Origin: Adenophora triphylla var. japonica
Taxonomy: Eukaryota > Streptophyta > Magnoliopsida > Asterales > Campanulaceae
Direction of reading: 5' to 3'
NCBI GenBank assembly: GCA_022495995.1
Contig: JAFEMH010000924.1
Span: 186,001-250,000, forward strand
DNA length: 64,000 nt
In this document: one piece after another, positions 1 through 9,279 of the stretch
Layout of the letters: each line of letters opens with the position of its first letter
Numbering within the stretch: the stretch's first letter is position 1
Notes under the pieces: generated by a model
Told to the model about the DNA's origin: nothing
The model's database searches: none
What the model saw: only the letters and a program-made list of their open reading frames with translations
Made by a program: the position numbers and the translations under genes

Positions 1-239
1 GTCATATTTTTAAAATTAAATTTTTTTTTTTACAAAATTTGCAATTGACATATAAAAAATAATAAAAATACAAGAATATTGAAAAAACTACAATTATTAA
101 TAAAAGGGATTTTTACCAAAAAGACCTTGAGATAGGGTGGAATTTACTAATAAAAATAGTACATTTTAAATTTTACTTTAGGGTCCAAGAGTTGAAATCA
201 AAATGACCGTAGAGTCCCTACCCCTATTTATAATAATTT

Positions 240-510
240 AAATGGCGAAACTGCCCTTTGCTCATTCTGTTTCTCTCTCTTTGCGCAATCTTCTTTTCTC
301 TCTCTATCCGCAATCCGTGTGCAATCCGTGCGCAACCACCGGCGATCCGTTCCATCTTCTCTACCACCGGCGAGCCTCCGGCTACGGCTAGATCGCCACG
401 CCCATTCCCATAGCCCCCACCGGCGAGCTTCATGTGGAACCGTCGTCAAATTCTTCTAATGTTCAACCTTCCTCCGATTCAAATTCCACTTCCGTCGTCA
501 AAGACGCCGA
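240..510 (+). other. GC-rich gene-like segment next to the left MULE terminus
   Basis: This stretch is much richer in G and C than its surroundings. It holds CT-rich tracts and repeats of CCGGCGA and CAATCCGTG, as in the 5' untranslated region or first exon of a plant gene. Frames open for about 70 codons exist on the minus strand, but none resembles a known protein. Pack-MULEs often acquire GC-rich 5' gene ends close to a terminus, and that is my best guess. From about 510 to 1690 the element is AT-rich and I see no gene in it. Confidence 0.35.
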
Positions 511-1040
511 TTGATGATCGCTTTGATTACGTATTTCACCCTTTTGAAGTTAATTGTTGTTAAATTCGAGAGCCGATCATTTGTATCGAGAGCCAATTTC
601 AGTATCTTTCACTCAAAGGTACTTCTGAATCTCCATATTTTTCAATGTATACAAAATTTGTATGGCAATTTCAGTCTCTTCAGATTGTTAATCGAGAACC
701 CATTTTGTGTTTTTCTCTTTAGATACTTAAGATTTGAGTTTTATGATGCTTATAAGTATTGATGTTTCTGAACATGAGGGATATGATTTTGGCTCATTTG
801 TCTTTGTTTTGTATAATTTCTGGTCAATTTGTGATAAAGGACCAAATTTTAATGAGAAATTGGTTTTGAATTCTGGTGATGTGGTTATATTCTTCTGGTT
901 TACTTTTTGATTTGTGAATTTTGGTAATGGGTTGATCTCCGTTTCAGCTTCTGTTCTGAATCATGCTTTCATTTATTTTAGTGCCATTATCTTGTGAATT
1001 CTTTAGCTTAAAAGAGAGTTGAATCTATTCGATTTGCACA

Positions 1041-2592
1041 GGGCTATGTGCTAATAGAAGACCATTAGTTGGCCTAGATAGTTGAAAGAACTGAGCATCG
1101 ATTTCTTTTGAATCATGTGATAAGTTGTTTTAGTTTCTATTTTCAATAACAAACTTATGCAATCAACTTGTCACCTGGTCGATGTTGCTTCATCTGGTCG
1201 ATCTTTCTTTGATAGGCCTTGTACTTATCGTTGTTATCTTGCTTTTATGTCTTGTTCAATTACAGAGTGTACAAGTATGCATATAGCTATACTTCGGATT
1301 CTATTCCACATTCCTTTTGGAAGTCGTTAACACTTTATAAGTCAATCTTTAATTATTTTAGATCCTTGGCTTTGAGGTTGACCTGTTTGAATTGGATGTT
1401 ATTTCAACATGTTGGACTAAAATAGGTCTGTGAGGATGTGAACGATTAAAAAGAAAAAGAAAAAAATCAAGGGAAAGCGCCATAGACTGTTTTGTGTCAT
1501 TTTGTTGTTGATGTTTGGAGTAGCTGATATTTCAAAATGTCTTTAGCAGTAGTATGTAGCAGGGCGGACAATACTTTCATGCTGTGCAAGTCAGTACATA
1601 ACCCCATATTCGAGTTCTTGAAAGACTTAAATGTTGTTGGAACTTAATAAGAGATCATTTTGCAACTATCATATAGAGCACATTAGAAAGGACTAATGCA
1701 GCTGATTCCCATAACGCATGGGGTGGTTGGGGATCATCTTGAATAATAACCTTTGCAAGCTCAAATATCCCACGGCGTCGGCAATCGCCTTTGGCCGGCT
1801 TGTTGAAACATTTTCCAATGCTTTGGCTAGCATGCCCGCCGTAAATTTAGTATTAGATTCCAACAAGCTGCACGAGGGGTACAACTGCATTTTTAGTTAT
1901 TATATCTTGTTGAAAATGCTCCTGAGCTAGCAGATGGGAGAGCAGCTCGGTACCAAGTTGTTGAATAGCTTGGGATGGGGATTCCAAAAATGATATCAGT
2001 GGCTCAATCACTTGGCTTGGAGTAAGCTTTAAAGTTGCAAGACTTTGTGGCTTCTCCAAGATATTAACAAGTGCTTGCAAGGCACTGTGTTGCCCCCAAA
2101 GGCCAAAATCAGGACGAAGCAAAACCATAAAAAACTTGTGCAATCAACTTGTCACCTGGTAATAGGATGTTGCTTCACCTGGTAATAGGATGTTGCTTCA
2201 TTTGGCAGTAGTATGTAGCAGGGCGGACAATACTTTAATGTTGTGCAAGTCAGCACATAACCCCATATTCGCGTTCTTGAAAGACTTAAATGTTGTTGGA
2301 ACTTAATAAGAGATCATTTTGCAACTTTCATTGTTTAAGGCCTCAGACTTAATAATAGGTGGCTCATACATGTTTCAACTTTTCATCATAATATGGAAAT
2401 TTCAAGGCTTCTAAACACTTATAGACAGTTTTGGAATGACCCGCTGAAAAATGAAACGAAGACAAATGCTCATCCTGTACATGATGAATGGGATATGTGC
2501 TAATAGAAGACCATTAGTTGGCCTAGAGAGTTGAAAGAACTGAGCATCGATTTCTTGTGAATCATGTGATAAGCTGTTTTAGTTTCTATTTT
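1041..2592. repeat. Dispersed duplications flanking the CSI1 fragment
   Basis: Three sequence blocks occur twice inside the Pack-MULE. Block A (about 100 bp, starting GTGCTAATAGAAGACCATTA) is at 1047-1142 and 2497-2592. Block B (about 120 bp, containing GTAGCAGGGCGGACAATACT) is at 1545-1665 and 2205-2330. A short block containing GCAATCAACTTGTCACCTGG is near 1158-1205 and 2138-2200. Copies differ by a few bases, so the duplication is not very recent. The CSI1 fragment lies between the two B copies. Confidence 0.85.
1693..2143 (-). pseudogene. CSI1: CSI1-like fragment (cellulose synthase-interactive, ARM repeats)
   Basis: On the minus strand two overlapping frames (2143-1853 and 1890-1693) read as consecutive armadillo-repeat helices, with the motifs LTPSQVIEPLISFLESP, ELLSHLLAQEHFQQD and KNAVVPLVQL. 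These match my memory of CELLULOSE SYNTHASE INTERACTIVE proteins, large ARM-repeat/C2 proteins that link cellulose synthase complexes to cortical microtubules. Only about 140 of roughly 2000 residues are present. There is no start codon context and no C2 domain. A frameshift near 1860-1880 breaks the frame, and the last 25 codons are degraded. It is a captured gene piece in a Pack-MULE and is presumed non-functional as protein, although an antisense or siRNA role cannot be excluded. Confidence 0.8.
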
Positions 2593-3400
2593 TCACACTT
2601 CTAAAACTGTGAGGTCAGTTTCGCATTTATTTATGAATGTGAAATTGTTTGGTTTTTGACCTTTCTAAACTGAGAAATGTGAGGTCAATTTCACAGTTAA
2701 TTTGGTAGTTAGTATGTTTGGTTTACCCATTATTTATCTGTTATTCATGAATGTTTGTGCACAACTGTGAGGTCAATTTCTCAGTTATGATTATTGAGGT
2801 CACTTTCTCAGTTATTGTGCATAACTGTGTGATAGATTTCTCTGTTTTTATGTCATTTTTTTATAGAACAACAGTGAGGTCTATTTCACAGTTGTTGGTT
2901 GAGATGTGAATAAGTGTGAAATGTTTTTCACACTTCTAAAACTGTGAGGTCAGTTTCACATTTTTTTATGAATGTGAAATGGTTTACCCGTTATTTATCA
3001 GTTGTTGATGATTGTTTTTGCACAACTGTGAGGTCAATTTCTCAGTTATTATGATTGTTTGTGCACAACAGTGAGGTCTATTTCACAATTGTTGGTTGAG
3101 ATGTGAATAAGTGTGAAATGTTTTTCACACTTCTAAAACTGTGAGGTCAGTTTCACATTTTTTTATGAATGTGAAATGGTTTACCCGTTATTTATCGGTT
3201 GTTGATGATTGTTTTTGCACAACTGTGAGGTCAATTTCTCAGTTATTATGATTGTTTGTGCACAACAGTGAGGTCTATTTCTTAGTTAGGATTGTTGAGG
3301 TCACTTTCTCAGTTATTGTGCATAACTGTGTGATAGATTTCACTGTTTTTATGTCATTCTTTTATAGAACAACAGTGAGGTCTATTTCACAGTTGTTGAA
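2593..3400. repeat. Minisatellite-like array around the core AACTGTGAGGTC
   Basis: The phrase AACTGTGAGGTCAGTTTCAC, or variants with AATTTCTC or TATTTCAC, recurs more than ten times. A higher-order unit of about 190 bp (starting CACACTTCTAAAACTGTGAG) is seen at about 2930 and 3122, with an earlier partial copy at 2593. Each short unit places GTGAGGTC next to a near-complement ending CACAGTT or CTCAGTT, so single units can form small hairpins. The array sits in the right half of the Pack-MULE. From 3400 to 3778 there are only AG-rich tracts and the right terminus. Confidence 0.85.
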
Positions 3401-4372
3401 AAATAATTTTATTTTATTTATAAAATTTGAAATATATGATGAGTAAACTTGTTTGATTCGTCTTAGCGATGCGATTAAAACAGTGATTTCGGATAATTTT
3501 TTCGACTTTTAGATTTTGAGATATTGCATTTTAAAAATTTAAGAGAAAAAAAAAGGAAGAGAGAGAAAATGAGAGAGAAAGAAAGGAGAAGAAGAAGAAA
3601 AACGTTAACGTAAAGAGAGAGAGAAAGTGATAGCGCGTCATGCGTGTATGTGGCGAGCGTGTATGTGGCAGGGGCATTTTGGTCCAGCGAAATTTTAGGG
3701 ATTTATTGGTATGTTTTGAAAATGTGTGGTTTTATTGATCTTTTTCATTTATCTAAGGGACTTATTGGTCAAAGCCTCTTAATAAAAAGTAGGAGAGAGA
3801 AATTGATGACTTTTGTCATGAATGGAGATAAAATTGTTTGGAGTTGTGATTTTTATGACTGCTGACGTGAAGCTGAGGTGGAGGAGAGAGGGATGAAAAC
3901 GAAGTGGTATTGATAAAGATGCTCTTAGTGGCCTTGTTAATGTAATTCTGTTGTACCACTCACTATAAAAAAAAAAAGTCGAAAATTAAATCTAAACTAT
4001 TGGTGAGTCAAAATTATACTCCCTCCGTTCCAGTAATGTTGTTACATTTGTGTTGAAGCACAGAAAATAAGAAAAAGGCTTTATATTAATAAAGTAATGC
4101 CCAGCTGTACTCCAGGCTCAGGTAGAACCGAGATTTGCAAAAATTTAAATATTGGATTACACACTTAATCCTTCCCTCTCTTTTCTTCCCTCTCTTTTCT
4201 TCCCTCCCATTTTCTTCCCTCCAGAACAAAGAAAATACAAAATTTTCACCAGATTTCATATTCCCACCAAATTACAATTTACAACTATTATAAATACAAA
4301 CCATGTTCAAACTGGAAACTCCTTCACTTTCCAAACATTCCAACAAAAAAAGAAAAAAAAAGAGAGGAAAAG

Positions 4373-5782
4373 ATGAAGCATAGGGAAATGAAAGATGATG
4401 AGAGAAATCACATGGCCCAGTTCTTGATGTCCAAAAGTCTTCATAACATCCTACCTAGAGGAACAATACCAGCAGCTATGGAGAAGTTCGGGTTTTCGAG
4501 GCAGACGGTGTATCGTTGTTGGTTACATGTGCTGCAGCAAAAGAGAGAAGGTCTACCTGTATTTTTAACATCAAAGAAAATTGGTAAGACAAGATCAAAG
4601 AAGGTGGTGTTTGATATGGAAAAGATGAAAGCATTGAAGTTTCAAGATAGGAAAACAATGAGAGCATTATCCCAATCAATGGGAGTCAGCACATCTACAG
4701 TTTGGAGACGGAAGAAAAATGGGGTAATCAAACCACATACAAATGCTATAAAGCCTCTGTTATCAACTGAAAACAGAATTTCAAGAATAAGGTTTGCTTT
4801 GAATGCACTTAAGTTTAATGAAGAACTTGATAATGTTACATTCAAATCCATGCAACATGTTATACACATAGATGAAAAATGGTTTTACATGAGTAAATGC
4901 ACGGACAGATACTATCTTTACCCAGGTGAAGAAGAGCCCTACAGAGCTTGTCAAAGTAAAAGATTCATCACAAAGGTTATGTTTTTATGTGCTGTATCTA
5001 GGCCTGTATACTCTAGTGATGGTGAGTTGTTGTTTGATGGAAAGATTGGCATTTGGCCATTCACATTCAAGGTAGATGCAAAGAGAAATAGTAGAAACAG
5101 AAAAGCAGGTACTCCAGTAACAAAAGTTCAAAACTCAGTCAACAGACAAGTAACAAAAGAGATGCTAATCAACCAAGTAAGACTTTTCAATTTGACCTTG
5201 TTCTTAATATTCATAGACTTATACATTTTCTATTGTTTTAATGAAGGTTCTCCCTGCAATGAAGCAAAAGTGGCCTATAAATGCAAGCAAAAACATCATA
5301 ATCCAATGGGACAATGCACCACCACACATCTCAAACAATGATCCAGATTTTAGAGCTAAATAAATGCTGGCGATGGGTTTAATATCAACTTATTATGTCA
5401 ACCACCCAACTCACCAGATTTAAACATCAATGATCTAGGGTGGTTTAGAAGCATTCAGTCGCTTAAAACAGATATTGCAGCGAAAACAATTGATGACTTG
5501 GTGAAAGCTGTCCAAGAGTCATTTGAGAAGCTATCTCATGTGACACTTGAGAAAGTCTTCATAAGTTTACAAGCTTGCATGAGAGAAATATTAACTGTGA
5601 GGGGAGGGAATAACTATAAGATCCCTCATATTGGAAAGGATAAGCAAGCAAGATTGGGATTGCTGCATAAAGATTTGGAAGTGGAGACAATTATGGTGAG
5701 ATCTTGTTGCACATATTTAAAGGAGCTTGGTCAAGTTGAAGGAATAGAAGAGTTAATGGCTGGTTTGGGGATGATGGAATAG
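4373..5782 (+). pseudogene. Mariner-like transposase, DD39D type, with one intron
   Basis: This is a cut-and-paste transposase. The N-terminal half has two helix-turn-helix regions (around residues 38-52 and 97-112, the latter with SMGVSTSTVWRR) that would bind the terminal repeats. The catalytic triad is visible: D167 in HIDEKWFYM, the second D in IIIQWDNAPPH, and the third in NSPDLNINDLG. A 70-bp intron (5177-5246, GTAAGA...AAG) splits the gene in phase 0. Skipping it is needed to reach the second aspartate. After the intron the frame hits TAA at 5361. The remainder (to the stop at 5780-5782) runs in a frame shifted by two. If the frames are read across the break, the D-D spacing is 39 residues, as expected for plant mariners. 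The gene is therefore nearly complete but disabled by a small indel. Confidence 0.88.
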
Positions 5783-6021
5783 TTCAGAAGGGAACTCTTT
5801 TGTGGCAAAAAAGTCAGATCTTTTGTGCCAAACAAGTCAGATCTTTTGTGTTCAAAAATCACTTGTTTTGTGGGAAAAATCAGTTCTTTTGTAACCATTT
5901 AGTAAATAGTCTGACTTTTATGTAATTATGTGCAACAAGTACAGATGGATTTTGATTGTAAAGTCTCAGTGCTTTCATATTAAGAAAGCTCATCCTAGAC
6001 TGGTATTTTGAAGGCATAATG

Positions 6022-6320
6022 ATCAGGTGGTTCTCAGATTTGAATCATCATAGAACACATAAAAACGAATGCTCAGGTAGTTCTCAGATTTGCATCATAA
6101 TAGAACACATAAAATCCAATGCTCAGGTGGTTCTCAGATTTGCATCATCAAAGAACACATAAAATCCAATGCTCAGGTGGTTCTCAGATTTGCATCATCA
6201 TAGAACACATAAAGGGACATTTCTCAGGTGGTTCTCAGATTTGCATCATCATAGAACACATAAAATCCAATGCTCAGGTGGTTCTCAGATTTGCATCATC
6301 ATAGAACACATAAAGGGACA
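6022..6320. repeat. 50-bp tandem repeat, six units
   Basis: The phrase CAGGTGGTTCTCAGATTTGC starts at 6024, 6074, 6124, 6174, 6225 and 6275, giving a period of 50 to 51 bp. Units differ at the junction (AAAATCCAATGCT or AAAGGGACATTTCT). Apparent open frames of 60-70 codons here are only a by-product of the period. The array separates the transposase from the minus-strand frame in the mariner-like element. The stretch 5783-6021 holds only AT-rich 3' flank with several TCTTTTGTG repeats. Confidence 0.92.
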
Positions 6321-6361
6321 TTTCATCATTTCACATAATCACTCAATCACAAATCCCAACT

Positions 6362-6979
6362 TCAGATTATGAAATTCATAGAAAACAAGTAAAATTTAAA
6401 GGAAAACATAACCTGAGCCAAGCTATTTCCAATGTCTTGAGTTTCCGAAGAGCTTTCTGAAGGGTCATCAACTTTCTTTGACGGTAGGTACACTTCCATT
6501 AACGCACGTAAATGATGCTCATCAACTTTCTTTGACTCCTCTGATTTAGGGTTTGGTGGTTCTTTCATCCGCTGCTCGTAATCCTTCACGAAAGCCTCGT
6601 AATAACCCGGGGAAGCACATCTATCTTCTTCCTTCTTCACCTCTTCAGAAACCCCCAAATTCGTTTCCTCGACAACGGTGTCTCGATTCATTTCAGATTC
6701 ACTATCGGAACTAACTATCGCCTCCGATGACCAAACGGCATAGCAATACGCCTGATATGGGTCAAGCGGGGGGGGGGGGGGTGGCGATGGCGGCGGCGAC
6801 GGCGACGGATAATCGTTCGCCAAATCAATCGATACAGTGAATGGTAGGGATGGAAGAAGCGGAATACAAGGGTCGAGCCAAGGAGAGGACTCATCGTTAA
6901 ACATGGGAGAAGAATTTTGTGATTTTGAAGAATCCATGATAGATTGCTTCAGAAATGGCGATTTAGGGTTCGCCACCAA
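6362..6979 (-). CDS. Unidentified acidic, proline-rich protein on the opposite strand of the MLE
   Basis: A 205-codon frame runs opposite to the transposase. An alternative start 14 codons downstream begins MDSSKSQNSSP. The protein has a poly-Ser/Pro stretch around residues 58-72, encoded by the G run at 6771, then an acidic segment, and a GYYEAFVKDYEQRMKEPPNP stretch. A plausible 5' splice site (CAG then GTTATG) occurs at 6413-6411, after which the frame becomes hydrophobic and ends, so the true gene may continue in an exon not found here. The region just upstream (7040-7120) duplicates its 5' part. I do not recognise the protein. It may be an accessory gene of the transposon or a captured host gene end. 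Confidence 0.45.
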   Translation of the reverse strand: MVANPKSPFLKQSIMDSSKSQNSSPMFNDESSPWLDPCIPLLPSLPFTVSIDLANDYPSPSPPPSPPPPPPLDPYQAYCYAVWSSEAIVSSDSESEMNRDTVVEETNLGVSEEVKKEEDRCASPGYYEAFVKDYEQRMKEPPNPKSEESKKVDEHHLRALMEVYLPSKKVDDPSESSSETQDIGNSLAQVMFSFKFYLFSMNFII

Positions 6980-7003
6980 GTGAGACAGCGTTGATGAAAA
7001 CGA

Positions 7004-7038
<35 letters not shown>

Positions 7039-7372
7039 GAATCGATGGACATGGAAAACGGATTTTGTGTTGCCGGAGAATCCATGATAGAGAGAGCTAG
7101 AGAAATGGCGATTTAGGGCTCTTCCTCATACGCTGATGAAAAAACGAAGGGGAAGAGAGAGAGAGAATAGATGGGGTATTGTTTGGGTAAGTAATTAGGA
7201 GTGGGTTGGGTTAATTTATTAATTGGGTTGGGTTAATTAGTCTTTAGTATTTAATTAAGTGGGACCCATGAATAAAAAATGATAAAAGAGTTTCCTTTTT
7301 AGGAAATGTTGCAACTTAAGTGAAATGCCGAAAATGGCAAAATGTTACAACTTTAGCGGAACGGAGGGAGTA

Positions 7373-7675
7373 TTGTGTAGTGGACGGACGATTAGAGCGG
7401 TCATGCTTTGTGCACTAATTTTGAAATGGCTCCAACTTTATTTCCAGCTCAAAAGCCCAGTTTTGATGTCTTAGGAGATCTTAGTAGTAACGTACGTAGT
7501 TATCGGAAGTGATTTAATTTATTAGATTTTCTTTTATTTTAAATCATGACCAATGTATAAATCGCAACAGTTAATTATCCACAAAAGACCTAATGACCTA
7601 AATCATAACCACCTGCGTGCATCAAAAGTTCCGATTCCTCATATCATTGCTTTCTTGTTTCAAATCACCAACTAA
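7373..7675. other. Unannotated AT-rich spacer
   Basis: Nothing recognisable: no open frame with a known motif, no terminal repeats and no RNA gene. Confidence 0.6.
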
Positions 7676-7862
7676 GGCTCCGTTTGTTTAGCGTAAAATA
7701 TTTTTCGGAAAATGATTTCCGGCAAAATGTTTTCCGAAAAATGAAAATGTTTCCGAAAAATAAGATAAAAATGAAATTTTTTCCATTTTCTGGTGCGAAA
7801 CAAACACCGAAAAATGAGGAAAATGTTTTCCGAAAAATATTTTCCCCCAAACAAACGGAGCC
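7676..7862. mobile_element. Tourist-like MITE
   Basis: A 187-bp near-palindrome begins GGCTCCGTTTGTTT and ends AAACAAACGGAGCC. It is flanked on both sides by TAA, the 3-bp duplication of PIF/Harbinger elements. The interior consists of repeated TTTTCCGAAAAAT and TTTTTCGGAAAA, so the whole unit could fold on itself. Short frames on both strands reflect this symmetry and are not genes. Confidence 0.8.
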
Positions 7863-8227
7863 TAAAACTTCTTCGGAACTTAAAGCTTCACATGCTTTAT
7901 AAGCTCACTGAGTTTCTTTTCCCTTTCTGCCAAGATCTAATTATTTGAAGATGACTTCAACTCCCGGAGCTAGCTGGCTCCTCCTCCCTAATAGCTACTA
8001 GCTCTCCCATTGGAATCATGTCTCCGGCCACACCTAAAGGAACCAAGTTCTGCATTCAAACACACACCTTAGAGTTTTTGAACTTCAGACCTTCATTTTT
8101 TATATAGCGTTTTTTTGGCCAAAACACTGTACCAATAAGTCAGGCTCTAATACCGTATTAATCATTGGAAGGACACCCATTATTTCTGGCAAGGATTAAA
8201 AATGAAAGGCACTTCATAAATGGTTAC
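7863..8227. other. Unannotated spacer before the Tat element
   Basis: No gene or repeat is recognised. The last five bases, GTTAC (8223-8227), are the left target-site duplication of the next element. Confidence 0.6.
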
Positions 8228-9025
8228 TGATGATGATGATGATGTCAAAATCGTCAAATCAGTCCAAATCCAAGTGATGAATGCTTCGGTGATTGCAAGG
8301 CCTGAAAATAAGAGAAAACACATAAACTAAGTCGGGGCGGATCCGGCTAAAGGCCCTCCGGCGTGAGAGTAAGTTCACGGTTTGTATGTGAGAAACTAAA
8401 TTGACAACGTTTCTGTATTGTAAAAAGTAACGTACCAAATAATGAGCCATGGGGCTTGTATTTATAGGGATGGATTGATAGAATTCATGTTGAAGTGAAC
8501 TTGTAAAGAGATAAGATATAATCCCAAGAGAATTATATCTGTTAAGGAGTCATCGTTTGAATTGAATTGGTGTTGGTGATTGTAATCCTGATTGGATCAT
8601 GATTGTAGAATCCTTGTTTGATAAGGACTGTGTAATCTGCTAGCCGGAACGCCGAGGAACATGAATATTTTATCTCGGCCTTGGCAATTAGGCCGAGGTG
8701 AATGATTCTGCTTCCTCGTCATTTGATGATTGGCCGGCAAAGTAATATACCGGGATAAACAATTCTCTCTCCTCGTCATTTGATAATATGCCGAGGTGAG
8801 AACATTTCTTTCCTCGTCATTTGTGACATCTCGGGGTAGGATAAGCCATGTACGAAGAGTCCATCGTTGATTTAAGGCCGAGGAGATGTTCCTCGGCATA
8901 CGAGGAAGATACCTCGGCCCAATTACTTGAGCCTCAATGCTGGTATATTGGATTATGTTTATGGCCCAACCCATTTGGGCCTGACCCGGGCAAGCCCATG
9001 TTCGTATCTCGGTTTATACTGTTCA
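8228..9025 (-). repeat. 3' LTR of the Tat-type element
   Basis: It matches 28775-29548 closely. Differences include three extra TGA units at the outer edge and an extra segment of about 14 bp near the inner edge (9003-9016 region). In retroelement orientation it starts TGAACAGT and ends CATCA. A TATA box (TATAAATA on the minus strand) lies at 8466-8459. U3 is packed with GCCGAGG/CCTCGGC (exact hits near 8650, 8692, 8790, 8876, 8891 and 8911) and with CCTCGTCATTTG repeats. Confidence 0.92.
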
Positions 9026-9045
9026 GTGGCCCCCGACTTTCTAGC
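9026..9045 (-). other. Polypurine tract of the Tat-type element
   Basis: Read on the minus strand, the bases next to the 3' LTR are AAAGTCGGGGGCCAC, a purine-rich primer site for plus-strand synthesis typical of Tat elements. This confirms the minus orientation. Confidence 0.75.
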
Positions 9046-9103
9046 TCGGCTTAGGACGAGGAGAAAGTCATCTCGTCCTCGGCTTATGGGATACGAACAG
9101 GCT

Positions 9104-9279
9104 TGACACGTGTCCTTGGCGTCGCTTCAAATAACTGACGGTTAATACCATGATGATTACGCGTGGGCCCCCAGGTCTGACGTGCCTCGAAAATTGTTGA
9201 TAGCATTTAATGTTGGGGGCGCCATACCCGTTTGCCCGTATTATTCTCGGATCCGACCCGGTTTGGTGGAGTATAAAAA
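9104..9279 (+). promoter_or_regulatory. Promoter of the antisense gene: G-box and TATA box
   Basis: A G-box, TGACACGTGTCC, lies at 9104-9115 and a TATA box, TATAAAAA, at 9272-9279. They are on the plus strand, opposite to the retrotransposon, about 250 bp inside the 3' LTR. A CT/CA-rich leader follows. The second Tat-type element has the same arrangement (ACACGTGTC at 47935, TATAAATA at 48070), so the arrangement is conserved between diverged families. G-boxes bind bZIP and bHLH factors in plants; which one acts here is unknown. Confidence 0.65.

Larger units (their letters stand above)
106..3778. mobile_element. Pack-MULE (non-autonomous Mutator-like element)
   Basis: A perfect 9-bp direct repeat TTAATAAAA lies at 97-105 and 3779-3787, the duplication size made by Mutator-like elements. 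The left end reads GGGATTTTTACCAAAAAG inward and the reverse complement of the right end reads GAGGCTTTGACCAATAAG. The two ends stay alignable, though diverged, for about 100 bp. No transposase reading frame is present, so it would depend on another MULE. Inside are a GC-rich gene-like stretch next to the left terminus (about 240-510), a fragment of a CSI1 gene on the minus strand, an internal duplication and a minisatellite. Carrying host gene pieces is the definition of a Pack-MULE. The boundaries are seen in the sequence; the class is inferred from them. Confidence 0.82.
4019..7370. mobile_element. Mariner-like element (plant MLE, Stowaway-type ends)
   Basis: The element is bounded by TA at 4017-4018 and 7371-7372. 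The left end reads CTCCCTCCGTTCCAGTAATG and the right end, reverse-complemented, CTCCCTCCGTTCCGCTAAAG. Both then continue into a shared GTTGTNACATTT. CTCCCTCCGTYCC is the standard terminus of plant mariner and Stowaway elements. The 3.35-kb element holds a plus-strand transposase (4373-5782), a six-unit 50-bp tandem repeat (6022-6320) and a separate minus-strand reading frame (6362-6979). A stretch of 12-13 G residues at about 6771 and a GA microsatellite at about 7008-7034 also lie inside. The transposase is broken, so this copy is non-autonomous now. Confidence 0.92.

Noticed and set aside
224..449. Minus-strand frames of about 70 codons
   Set aside because: They arise from GC-rich repeated phrases and show no known motif. 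I describe the region only as a gene-like segment.
6022..6320. CRISPR-like regular repeat
   Set aside because: The units are contiguous 50-bp tandem repeats without unique spacers, inside a mariner-like transposon in a plant genome.
7665..7902. Three overlapping frames on both strands
   Set aside because: All fall in the near-palindromic MITE and mirror one another.
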